This document shows positions 55,038 to 63,935 of a stretch of DNA of 64,000 nucleotides, piece after piece. Origin of the DNA: JAOUEA01 sp963762075 (lineage in GTDB: Bacteria > Actinomycetota > UBA4738 > HRBIN12); assembly GCA_963762075.1 (NCBI GenBank), contig CAVXJC010000008.1, forward strand, positions 286,087 through 350,086, in the 5' to 3' direction. The position numbers were made by a program, and so were the translations under genes. The notes under the pieces are model-generated. The model saw only the letters and a program-made list of their open reading frames with translations. It was not told the DNA's origin and did not search any database. Every line of letters starts with the position of its first letter. Position 1 is the first letter of the stretch.

Positions 55038-55436
55038 GTGACCGACGAGCAGACACTGCAGCGCTATCTGGACGAGGCGCCCCTGCACGCCCTGATGGGA
55101 GCACTGACCGTACGCTCGCTGGAGGAAGGCGTGCGCATCGAGGGCACCCTGTTCCCCTCGGTCGAGAACGGGGCAGGCACGGGCATGGCCCACGGCGGGG
55201 CGCTGGCCACGCTGCTCGACACGGCGCTCACGTTCGCCGTGATCGCGGCGACCGACCGCGACTGGGCTACCGTGGACCTCCGGATGGACTACCTTCGTGC
55301 CGTGGGGCTCGGCGAGGTGCAGGTGGACGCGCGCGTGGTGCACGTCGGCCGGCGGACCGCACGCGCGGAGGGCGAGCTCAGGGACGGGTCGGGCACTGCG
55401 TGTGCGCGCGCCGTGGGCACCTTCCTTCCCACCTGA
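55038..55436 (+). CDS. PaaI-family acyl-CoA thioesterase (hotdog fold)
   Basis: 132 residues from GTG 55038 behind GGAAGGA. Hotdog signature ENGAGTGMAHGGALATLLDT with the HGG motif and Asp base, then MDYLRAVGLGEVQVDARVV. Hydrolyses acyl- or aryl-acyl-CoA. Divergent from the VOC gene with about 70 bp between starts, so it may share regulation with the ligase cluster. Confidence 0.88.
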   Translation: MTDEQTLQRYLDEAPLHALMGALTVRSLEEGVRIEGTLFPSVENGAGTGMAHGGALATLLDTALTFAVIAATDRDWATVDLRMDYLRAVGLGEVQVDARVVHVGRRTARAEGELRDGSGTACARAVGTFLPT

Positions 55437-55717
55437 CCCGGCCCCGTCGGGCAGGGTCCTCGGGCGTTTTGCGGTCCTCTGGTTTCGGCGATCGCGTTCT
55501 CGCTTCGAGGCAGGCCAGTCCAACCGGTAGCAAGGTTCCCCATCTCTCTGGTGTTCAAGGCCGTGCTCGTGACGATCTGCGTTCGTTGGAGCTTCTGCAT
55601 CTTGCGACCACTCTATGCTGACGGGCGGCAGTTCGCCTTCGAGGAAGCCGCCACTGCTCTTGTCTAAGAGTTTTTACGCTGCAGAGGATCTGGAATAATG
55701 CAGAGGAGACAACCCGT

Positions 55718-57980
55718 ATGTCACCTGACCGGCAGGTTCTCGCAGGCCGTCCAGAGGGAGATAGCGAGCCCGCGCTGAGCAGCGGGTCGGATACCAGGCC
55801 CGGCCGGCCGGCCGGGCCCTTGGCTCTGCCGCATGATCCGATGCAGAATCGCTCGGTGAGTAGCGCCGAGCTCGGACACCGATCGAGATCGAAGATCCCG
55901 TGGGCATTCGCTGCCCTCGCGATCGTCGGCTTGGTGCCGACGATGGCGCTCACGGTCAGCAACGGGAGCCTCGACGAGGACCCGCTCTTCATCCCGGTCG
56001 CCGTGATGATGATCGTGGGCTACTCGGTGACCGGCGCCCTCCTCGCGTCACGGCAGCCGATGAACGCGATCGGGTGGCTGCTGCTCGCGGTCGGTGTGCT
56101 GTTCCTGCTCGTCGGACTCTCCGACGAGTACATGCAGTGGGTGTACCGCGACGGCCCCAGCGACGCTCCACTCGGACCGATCGTGGGACTGATCACAAGC
56201 GTGCTGTGGCTCCCGATGATCTCCATCGTCTCGCTGCTGCTGCTGCTGTTCCCGACCGGTTCCGTGCCCGGGCCGAGGTGGAGACTCCTCCCCTGGATCA
56301 TCGGCTCGACGATCGGCCTGTTCCTGCTCGGCAGCGTCCTCGCGCCGGGACCGCTGGAGGACACAGGGCTCGAGGCCGTCGTCGTTCGCAACCCGGCGGG
56401 GGTGGAGCCCCTGAAGCCCGTCACCTCCCTGGTCGTCACAGCCACGGGCGCGGTGGCCCTCCTGTGCATCCTGCCGTGCGTCTCCGCGCTGGTCGTGCGG
56501 TTCGTGCGGTCTCGCGGCGAGGAACGGCAGCAGGTGAAGTGGCTTGCTTACGTGGTGGCCGCCACCCTGATGCTCGTGGTCGTGCAGATCGTGCTGTCGA
56601 TCGCGGTGGGCGACGCCTTCCTTGGCTCGTTGATCGAGCAACTGCTCTTCATCGGCTCGTTCGCGCTGATCGGCATCGGCGTGCCCGTCGCGATGGGCGT
56701 GGCCGTCCTGCGATATCGGCTCTACGACCTCGACCTGGTCGTGAAGAAGACGATCGTGTTCGCCACGCTCGTTGTCGTCGTGATGCTCGTCTCGCTCTCC
56801 GTGCTCGTCGTGGTCGGCTCGATCTTCACCGACCTGCCGCGAGAAGAGTTGCAGACCGTCGGGCTGGCGATGTTCCTCGTAGGCGTGTCGGTGTGGCCGC
56901 TCTGGCACTTCGCGCGGTGGTTGGCGGACCGTGTCGTCTACGGCGGGCGCGCGACGCCGTACGAGGTGCTGACGGAGTTCGGCCAGCGCGTCGGCGAGAC
57001 GTATTCCGGCGACGACGTACTGCCGCGCATGGCCCAGCTGCTCGGCCAGGCGACGGGCGCGACGTCGGCACACGTGTGGATCAGGGTGGGCGACAGGTTC
57101 CGCCGCGTCGCGAGCGCGCCGCCCGACGCGGACGCACCCGCTCCGTGGCAGGGTGCCCCCGGTTCGATCGAGCCGACGGATCGCACGCGCGGCGAGGCGG
57201 AGGTCCGAGACCGCGGCGAGGTGCTCGGAGCGCTCTCCGTCGAGATGCCGGCGAGCGATCCGATGTCGCCCGCGAAGGACCGCATCCTGAGGGACCTGGC
57301 GGCCCAGACGGGGTTGCTGCTGCGGAACGTGCAACTGATCGAGGAGCTGCGCGAATCGCGCCGGCGCATCGTGTCGGCGCAGGACGACCGGGCGAAAAAG
57401 CTCGAGCGCAACATCCATGACGGCGCGCAGCAGCAGCTCGTCGCGCTCAGCGTGAAGGCTCGGCTCGCGCGCACCCTCACGTCACGCGACCCAGAGAAGG
57501 CCGCCGAGATGCTCGAGCAGATAGAGGTCGAGACGCAGACGGCACTCGAGGATCTGCGCGACCTCGCGCGGGGCATCTATCCGCCGCTCCTCGCCGACCG
57601 AGGGCTGATCGACGCCCTCGAGGCGCAGGCGCGGAAGGTGCCGCTGCCCGTCGCGATCGAACCCGACAGTCTCGACCGCTACAGCCCCGAGGTGGAAGCC
57701 GGCGTGTACTTCAGCGTGCTCGAGGCCCTGCAGAACGTGGCGAAGTACGCGGACGCGGCATCGCGTGCGGCTTGGTACAGCGGATGGCGACGTGCCGTTC
57801 GAGGTCGTCGACGACGGGCAGGGCTTCGATGCAGCCGACGTGCAGCTCGGCAGCGGCCTGCAGGGAATCGTCGACCGGCTCTCCGCCCTCGGCGGCGAGG
57901 TCTCGATCTCGTCGCAGCCAGGCGTCGGCACGACGATCGCCGGCCGCGTCCCGGTCGCGTTGGGTCGACCTTCGCCCTGA
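55718..57980 (+). CDS. Orphan DesK/NarX-type histidine kinase, frameshifted near the end
   Basis: ATG 55718 with AGAGGAG about ten bases upstream; ATG 55841 is an alternative. Seven to eight membrane helices, a GAF-like domain, then HisKA_3 with His567 in ERNIHDGAQQQ. The frame breaks at about 57760-57770 after NVAKYADA; another frame continues VRLGTADGD, VDDGQGFD and GSGLQGIVDRL to 57980, which completes the ATPase domain. Same architecture as 40377-42524. No neighbouring response regulator. Confidence 0.85.
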
Positions 57981-58113
57981 GCACCGCGTGGGCAGGCCCA
58001 CCCATGCGTGGTTCTCACCCTGTGTCGCGATCTTCGGGCGCTACAGACGCGCGAGTCGACCGGCATAGATCGCTTCTCCGGTCGCGGAGCGCCATCACTC
58101 GACAGTCAGTGTC

Positions 58114-58536
58114 GTGTTCGGTCCCTTGAGGAGAACCCAAACTGACTCGACGCAACGAGCGTCGAACGCCGGGAGAATGCCACCGGCAACGCCGACGACG
58201 AGGCGCCGCCGCTCCCCCGAGACGCTCCTCGAGGGAGCCTTGTCGTTCTCTTGGTCGATCGACGGTACCCGGATCGTGTTCGTCCCTTCCGACACACGAA
58301 TCGTGAGCACCGCGGACGCCGACGGCACAAACGTCCGGACGATCGCGGATGTGCCCGGCGCGAACCCCTCGTGGTCGCCCGACGGCGCGTCGATCGCCTA
58401 CGACGACCTGTCGAGCGGGCGGATCGCGATCTACGACGTGACGTCGGGGGCGACCCGCCACCTGGACGTGGACGCCTGCATGCAGGGGTGGGCGGACGCG
58501 GCCACCCTCCTCGTGACGACCGAGTGCGAGGGATGA
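58114..58536 (+). pseudogene. Propeller-like fragment
   Basis: Only the last part resembles a TolB/PD40 protein: TRIVSTADADGTNVRTIADV, PSWSPDGASIAYDD, IAIYDVTSGATRHLD. The N-terminus is Arg-rich and looks out of frame, with no signal peptide or good start, so this is probably a truncated or frameshifted remnant. The stop overlaps the next gene start by ATGA, so it may still be transcribed with it. Confidence 0.5.
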
Positions 58537-59252
58537 ACGTGTCGAGGCGCGCGCACCGATGGACGACCCGTGGATGGCTGATGGTGTCGGCGTCGCTGCT
58601 CGTCGCCGCATGCTCGGGCGAGCCCGAGGGGCCTCCGTCGACGCCAGCGCCGTCGATTGAACAGGCCCCCACGACGATCGCTGCCCAGGTCTTGGGCGGC
58701 GGCGACTATCCGGGCTACACCGTCGAGGCGCCCCCCGCATGGTTAGCGATCGATGGCCACTTCGTGATCAAGAGCGGGTCCGAAGTGCTCGGTCTCAGCG
58801 TCTGGGACGTGGGTGAGGTCCCCCGCAACCCGTGCCACTGGAAGGGGAATCTCTACGATCCGGGGCCGACGGTCGACGATCTCGTTGCAGCACTGGAAGC
58901 CCAGCCGATGCGTCATGCCACGACACCGATCGACGTGACGCTCGACGGTTACCACGGTCGCTACCTCGAGTGGTCGGTGCCGGACGACATGGTGGTCACT
59001 GGCGATGGCGACTTCGAAGCATGCGACGTAGAACCGTCCAACGGTCACCGGGACTTCGTCAGCTGGCTCGGCAACGGTTTCGGCGAGCGGTACCAGCAGG
59101 TCGCGGGCCAGGTCGACATGCTGTGGGTCCTCGACGTCGACGGGCAGCGACTCGTGATCGACGCCACCTATTCACCGGACGCCGCCGAGGCCGACCGCGC
59201 CGAGCTGGCTGACATCGTGGAGTCGCTCCGATTCACCGATCACGCCGTGTAG
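58533..59252 (+). CDS. Lipoprotein, 239 aa
   Basis: Signal with lipobox LLVAACSGEP, then a Pro/Ser/Thr linker and a mature domain containing GYTVEAPPAWLAIDGHFVIK and two Cys (NPCHWKG, FEACDVE). The C-terminus ends with DAAEADRAELADIVESLRF. Unknown extracytoplasmic lipoprotein; the final segment resembles short ligand-binding domains of actinobacterial lipoproteins, without a firm family. Confidence 0.7.
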   Translation: MNVSRRAHRWTTRGWLMVSASLLVAACSGEPEGPPSTPAPSIEQAPTTIAAQVLGGGDYPGYTVEAPPAWLAIDGHFVIKSGSEVLGLSVWDVGEVPRNPCHWKGNLYDPGPTVDDLVAALEAQPMRHATTPIDVTLDGYHGRYLEWSVPDDMVVTGDGDFEACDVEPSNGHRDFVSWLGNGFGERYQQVAGQVDMLWVLDVDGQRLVIDATYSPDAAEADRAELADIVESLRFTDHAV

Positions 59253-59457
59253 CAGCCGCGGCGACGGGCTTCGACCGTGGGTGGCTCCACGCCTAAACTT
59301 GACCACCACCGCGACATGGGCGATCTCGCCACGCACATCCCGAAGCTGATGCGCCACTCCTCAGTCAGACCTTGCAGTCGATCAGCAGGCAGCGCGTGAA
59401 CCCCACGTTGGAGAGCGCATGGGGTCTGACAGCGGACCACTATGCTCGGCGCTGCCG

Positions 59458-60429
59458 ATGACCGACCTTCACATCCTTCCGGCCGAGTACACCGTGCGGG
59501 CCGCGACAAACGCCGACCTGGACGGCGTCATCCGCCTCATGGACGACGCCGACCGGGCCCTCGGGCTCGATCCCGATCCGGTCCGGGAGTACCTCACCTG
59601 GATCTGGCACGTGCCGTCGACGGACCTCGAGCGGGACACCCGGCTCGTCATGAGGAACGCTGAGCCGGCCGGCTTCGCGCAGGGCATCTGGCGCCCCGAG
59701 GAGGGCGGTCCGCTCGATTCCCTCATCCGAACACATCCGGATCACCTTGGCCGGGGGATCGGGTCCTGGACCCTGGCGTGGGGTGAGGCCCTCGCGGCGG
59801 AGCGCGGTTCGGAAGGCATCCGCGCACAGACGGCCGACCGAGACGTTGCAGGGCAGGCGCTGCTGACTGCGCGCGGCTACGTCCGGGTGCGGTCGTCCTA
59901 CACGATGGGCAAGGCTCTGGCCTCCGATGAGGACGCCGGCGCCGCGCCGGCCGGCGTGACGATCCGGGCGTTCGAGACCGGCAGGGACGAGCACGCACTG
60001 CACGAGGTGGAGGAGGCGTCGTTCGCGGATCACTGGGGGTTCCGTCCGGTTCCCTTCGAGCTGTTTGAGGAGGAGATGTACGGAGCCGAAGACTGGGATC
60101 CGTCCCTGGCATTCCTCGCGGAGGTCGACGCAGCGGTCGTCGGGCTCGTCGTGGCCCTGTCGTTCGAGGGTGAGGGGAACGTCGCGATCCTCGGGGTGGT
60201 TCCCGCATGGCGTGGGCGCGGCATCGCGAAGGCGCTCCTGCGCCGTGCTTTCGCCGAGCTCGCCCAGCGAGGCCACCGGGACGTGAGGCTCGGTGTCGAT
60301 GCGCAGAATCCGACCGGTGCCATCGCGCTGTACGAGAGCGTCGGCATGACCCCGTATCGCGCCTACGACATCTACGACCTCGGCACATCGGAGGTCGAGC
60401 TGGTGCATCCTTCGGTGCAGGACCGCTGA
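59458..60429 (+). CDS. Double-domain GNAT acetyltransferase, copy 1
   Basis: 323 residues with two GNAT domains in tandem. The first (about 10-155) has THPDHLGRGIGSWTL. The second (about 170-320) has VVPAWRGRGIAKALLRRAFA, an acetyl-CoA loop Arg/Gln-x-x-Gly-x-Gly/Ala. Second-domain residues PTGAIALYESVGMTPYRAYD are typical of the C-terminal helix. Resembles mycothiol-synthase-like double GNATs in plan, but substrate is not predicted. Duplicated at 61786-62757 with only a few residue changes. Confidence 0.85.
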   Translation: MTDLHILPAEYTVRAATNADLDGVIRLMDDADRALGLDPDPVREYLTWIWHVPSTDLERDTRLVMRNAEPAGFAQGIWRPEEGGPLDSLIRTHPDHLGRGIGSWTLAWGEALAAERGSEGIRAQTADRDVAGQALLTARGYVRVRSSYTMGKALASDEDAGAAPAGVTIRAFETGRDEHALHEVEEASFADHWGFRPVPFELFEEEMYGAEDWDPSLAFLAEVDAAVVGLVVALSFEGEGNVAILGVVPAWRGRGIAKALLRRAFAELAQRGHRDVRLGVDAQNPTGAIALYESVGMTPYRAYDIYDLGTSEVELVHPSVQDR

Positions 60430-60537
60430 GCACGAACACCCGCGGGAAGTGTCGAACGTTGCCGGGAACGCGCGGTTCGTCTCCGGCGACGACGCGGACG
60501 ATGCGTGCCCGCAGACCAGGCCTCGCACCGCTCGTGC

Positions 60538-61605
60538 TCAGTCGCGGTTGTCGGGGTCGTCGGAGACGAGCTCCCTCGTCACGTTCACGGCGACGGCCAC
60601 CACCGGCACGGCGAGCAGCGTGCCGGCGATGCCGAACAGCGCCCCGCCCGCCACCACGCTGACCAGGACGGCGGCGGGATGCAGGCTGAGCGCCCTGCCG
60701 TAGACCCACGGCGCGAGGAAGTCGTTGTCGAGCTGCTGCACGACGATCGCCACGACGGCGACCACCGCGGCGGTCGTGAGGCCGCCGGTGACGAGGCCGA
60801 CGAGGGTCGCGATGAGGCCCGCGACGATCGCCCCGACGATCGGCACGAACGCCGCCACGAACGTGACGATCATGACCGGTCCGACGAGGCCGCCGCCCGA
60901 TAGCAGCAGCGCGAGACCGATCGCGATCGCCTCGATGACACCTAGCGCGGCCGCTCCGCGGATGTAGCCGCCGAGAGTCCACCATCCACGCTCGCCTGCT
61001 CGCTGGAACGCCGCGCGCCGTTCGGGGCGTGCCCGGGCGCTCGCCCAGGCTGCGAGCCGCCCCCCGTCGCGCAGCATGAAGAACGTCAGGAACAGCGCCA
61101 GGAACAGCCCAGCGATCACCTCCGCGACCAACGCCGCGCCGTCAGCGAACTGACCATCGGACGTGCTGAACAGGCCGGCCAGGCGCTCGCCCGCACGGTC
61201 GCGGAGTCGATCGATCGCCTCGCGGGAGACGTTGAAGGGGCTCTCGTCCACGAGCCAGTCCTGCACGTCGTCGATCGCCTGGGTCACGGTGGGACCGAGC
61301 GTGCCCAACTCGTCGGCGATCGACGGCACGATCAGCGCGGACACCCCCGCCAGCAGCGCCAGGAACACCACCAACGTCGTGATGGCCGCCAAGCCCGGTC
61401 TCCAGCGGCGACGTCGCAGCGCGTTCGACATCGGCAGCAGCAGCCGGGTCAGGAACGTCGCGATCGCCAGCGGCACGACCACGGGCGCGAGCCGCTGGAT
61501 CAGCCACAGGCCTGCCAGGGCCACGATGCCGATGACGATGAGACGCCAGCTGTAGCCGGCGAGCCACTCGACGCGCGGATGCACCCGTCGCGGTTGCGTG
61601 CTCAC
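60538..61605 (-). CDS. AI-2E/PerM family permease, copy 1
   Basis: 355 residues from GTG 61605. Family helices and motifs: LRLVVP-type N-terminus PLAIATFLTRLLLPMSN, polar loop at about 110-160, then VIAGLFLALFLTFFMLRDG and VYGRALSLHPAAVLVSVVAGG. The start lies 4 bp after a yihY-type stop (61610), suggesting the pair forms an operon. Copy at 62864-63931. Confidence 0.92.
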   Translation of the reverse strand: MSTQPRRVHPRVEWLAGYSWRLIVIGIVALAGLWLIQRLAPVVVPLAIATFLTRLLLPMSNALRRRRWRPGLAAITTLVVFLALLAGVSALIVPSIADELGTLGPTVTQAIDDVQDWLVDESPFNVSREAIDRLRDRAGERLAGLFSTSDGQFADGAALVAEVIAGLFLALFLTFFMLRDGGRLAAWASARARPERRAAFQRAGERGWWTLGGYIRGAAALGVIEAIAIGLALLLSGGGLVGPVMIVTFVAAFVPIVGAIVAGLIATLVGLVTGGLTTAAVVAVVAIVVQQLDNDFLAPWVYGRALSLHPAAVLVSVVAGGALFGIAGTLLAVPVVAVAVNVTRELVSDDPDNRD

Positions 61606-61609
61606 GGCG

Positions 61610-61702
61610 TCACGATCGTTCGTCCTCGGCGGCCGTCATCGCGCGCTGACGCTCCAGCTCTCCGTTGAGCTCGGCGCCCACGAGGATCGAGAGCGCGGTT
61701 GA
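61610..61702 (-). pseudogene. YihY/BrkB-like gene, C-terminal remnant
   Basis: Minus-strand end of a frame reading ALSILVGAELNGELERQRAM to TAAEDERS and stop. It matches the typical C-terminus of YihY-family membrane proteins (AELNAELERQ). Upstream of about 61702 the match stops, so only the last 30 codons remain in copy 1. Confidence 0.7.
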
Positions 61703-61785
61703 GCGCCTCTCATGGTCAGCGTTCCTGCGTGGTGCGCCTACGATAGCGAGGGGTCTAACATCGAGCACTATGCTCGGCGCTGCCG

Positions 61786-62757
61786 ATGACCGACCTTCAC
61801 ATCCTTCCGGCCGAGTACACCGTGCGGGCCGCGACAAACGCCGACCTGGACGGCGTCATCCGCCTCATGGACGACGCCGACCGGGCCCTCGGGCTCGATC
61901 CCGATCCGGTCCGGGAGTACCTCACCTGGATCTGGCACGTGCCGTCGACGGACCTCGAGCGGGACACCCGGCTCGTCATGAGGAACGCTGAGCCGGCCGG
62001 CTTCGCGCAGGGCATCTGGCGCCCCGAGGAGGGCGGTCCGCTCGATTCCCTCATCCGAACACATCCGGATCACCTTGGCCGGGGGATCGGGTCCTGGACC
62101 CTGGCGTGGGGTGAGGCCCTCGCGGCGGAGCGCGGTTCGGAAGGCATCCGCGCACAGACGGCCGACCGAGACGTTGCAGGGCAGGCGCTGCTGACTGCGC
62201 GCGGCTACGTCCGGGTGCGGTCGTCCTACACGATGGGCAAGGCTCTGGCCTCCGATGAGGACGCCGGCGCAGCGCCGGCCGGCGTGACGATCCGGGCGTT
62301 CGAGACCGGCAGGGACGAGCACGCACTGCACGAGGCGGAGGAGGCGTCGTTCGCGGATCACTGGGGGTTCCGTCCGGTCCCCTTCGACCTGTTCGAGGAG
62401 GAGATGTACGGAGCCGAAGACTGGGATCCGTCCCTGGCATTCCTCGCGGAGGTCGAAGCAGCGGTCGTCGGGCTCGTCGTGGCCCTGTCGTTTGAGGGTG
62501 AGGGGAACGTCGCGATCCTCGGCGTGGTTCCCGCATGGCGTGGGCGCGGCATCGCGAAGGCGCTCCTGCGCCGTGCCTTCGCCGAGCTCGCCCAGCGAGG
62601 CCACCGGGACGTGAGGCTCGGTGTCGATGCGCAGAATCCGACCGGCGCCGTCGCGCTGTACGAGAGCGTCGGCATGACCCCGTATCGCGCCTACGACATC
62701 TACGACCTCGGCACATCGGAGGTCGAGCTGGTGCATCCTTCGGTGCGGGACCGCTGA
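61786..62757 (+). CDS. Double-domain GNAT acetyltransferase, copy 2
   Basis: 323 residues. Differs from copy 1 at about five positions, for example EAEE for EVEE, PFDLF for PFELF, EVEAAV for EVDAAV, GAVAL for GAIAL and VRDR for VQDR at the end. All acetyl-CoA loops are intact. Conservative changes suggest both copies remain functional. Confidence 0.85.
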   Translation: MTDLHILPAEYTVRAATNADLDGVIRLMDDADRALGLDPDPVREYLTWIWHVPSTDLERDTRLVMRNAEPAGFAQGIWRPEEGGPLDSLIRTHPDHLGRGIGSWTLAWGEALAAERGSEGIRAQTADRDVAGQALLTARGYVRVRSSYTMGKALASDEDAGAAPAGVTIRAFETGRDEHALHEAEEASFADHWGFRPVPFDLFEEEMYGAEDWDPSLAFLAEVEAAVVGLVVALSFEGEGNVAILGVVPAWRGRGIAKALLRRAFAELAQRGHRDVRLGVDAQNPTGAVALYESVGMTPYRAYDIYDLGTSEVELVHPSVRDR

Positions 62758-62783
62758 GCACGAACACCCGCGGGAAGTGTCGA

Positions 62784-62799
62784 ACGTTCCCGGGAACGT
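62784..62799. promoter_or_regulatory. 16-bp perfect palindrome between convergent genes
   Basis: ACGTTCCCGGGAACGT is fully self-complementary. It lies 27 bp after the GNAT stop and before the convergent permease stop. In copy 1 the matching site reads ACGTTGCCGGGAACGC, two arm changes. Could be a short terminator, an operator or a restriction-avoidance remnant. Confidence 0.5.
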
Positions 62800-62863
62800 G
62801 CGATTCCTCTCCGGCGACGCGGACGATGCGTGCCCGCATATCAGGTCCTCGCACCGCTCGTGC

Positions 62864-63931
62864 TCAGTCGCGGTTGTCGGGGTCGTCGGAGACGAGCTCC
62901 CTCGTCACGTTCACGGCGACGGCCACCACGGGCACGGCGAGCAGCGTGCCGGCGATGCCGAACAGCGCCCCGCCCGCCACCACGCTGACCAGGACGGCGG
63001 CGGGATGCAGGCTGAGCGCCCTGCCGTAGACCCACGGCGCGAGGAAGTCGTTGTCGAGCTGCTGCACGACGATCGCCACGACGGCGACCACCGCGGCGGT
63101 CGTGAGGCCGCCGGTGACGAGGCCGACGAGGGTCGCGATGAGGCCCGCGACGATCGCCCCGACGATCGGCACGAACGCCGCCACGAACGTGACGATCATG
63201 ACCGGCGCGACGAGGCCGCCGCCCGACAGCAGCAGCGCGAGGCCGATCGCGATCGCCTCGATGACACCAAGCGCGGCCGCTCCACGGATGTAGCCGCCGA
63301 GAGTCCACCATCCACGCTCCGCTGCTCGCTGGAAGGTCGCGCGCCGTCCGGGGCGTGCCCGGGTGCTCGCCCAGGCTGCGAGCCGTGCGCCGTCGCGCAG
63401 CATGAAGAACGTCAGGAACAGCGCCAGGAACAGCCCAGCGATCACCTCCGCCACCAACGCCGCGCCGTCGGCGAACTGACCATCGGACGTGCTGAACAAG
63501 CCGGCCAGGCGCTCGCCCGCACGGTCGCGGAGTCGATCGATCGCCTCGCGGGAGACGTCGAAGGGACTCTCGTCGACGAGCCAATCCTGCACGTCGTCGA
63601 TCGCCTGGGTCACGGTCGGACCGAGCGTGCCCAACTCGTCGGCGATCGATGGCACGATCAGCGTGGACACCCCCGCCAGCAACGCCAGGAACACCACCAA
63701 CGTCGTGATGGCCGCCAAGCCCGGTCTCCAGCGGCGACGCCGCAGCGCGTTCGAGATCGGCAGCAGCAGCCGGGTCAGGAACGTCGCGATCGCCAGCGGC
63801 ACGACCACCGGCGCCAGCCGCTGGATCAGCCACAGGCCGGCCAGTGCCACGATGCCGATGACGATGAGACGCCAGCTGTAGCCGGCGAGCCACTCGACGC
63901 GCGGATGCACCCGTCGCGGTTGCGTGCTCAC
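62864..63931 (-). CDS. AI-2E/PerM family permease, copy 2
   Basis: 355 residues from GTG 63931, same layout as copy 1. Changes include PIS for PMS, STLIV for SALIV, FDV for FNV and RPGRRATFQRAAE for RPERRAAFQRAGE. Start is 4 bp after the yihY-type stop at 63936. Third permease of this family in the window. Confidence 0.92.
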   Translation of the reverse strand: MSTQPRRVHPRVEWLAGYSWRLIVIGIVALAGLWLIQRLAPVVVPLAIATFLTRLLLPISNALRRRRWRPGLAAITTLVVFLALLAGVSTLIVPSIADELGTLGPTVTQAIDDVQDWLVDESPFDVSREAIDRLRDRAGERLAGLFSTSDGQFADGAALVAEVIAGLFLALFLTFFMLRDGARLAAWASTRARPGRRATFQRAAERGWWTLGGYIRGAAALGVIEAIAIGLALLLSGGGLVAPVMIVTFVAAFVPIVGAIVAGLIATLVGLVTGGLTTAAVVAVVAIVVQQLDNDFLAPWVYGRALSLHPAAVLVSVVAGGALFGIAGTLLAVPVVAVAVNVTRELVSDDPDNRD

Positions 63932-63935
63932 GGCG

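Larger units (their letters stand above)
59438..61702. repeat. Tandem duplication, copy 1
   Basis: Starts within 20 bases upstream of the GNAT ATG and runs through the AI-2E-type gene into the last codons of a yihY-like gene. It matches copy 2 (from 61766) base for base over long stretches, with scattered substitutions and small indels (+3 and -1 in the GNAT to permease gap). Confidence 0.95.

Noticed and set aside
55437..55717. Possible insertion-sequence remnant before the second kinase
   Set aside because: A short frame (LLHLATTLC-type end) looked transposase-like, but I cannot match it to any family and see no inverted repeats.
59253..59437. Possible mobile-element scar upstream of copy 1 of the duplication
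   Set aside because: No terminal repeats or recognisable transposase. Left as unassigned intergenic sequence.
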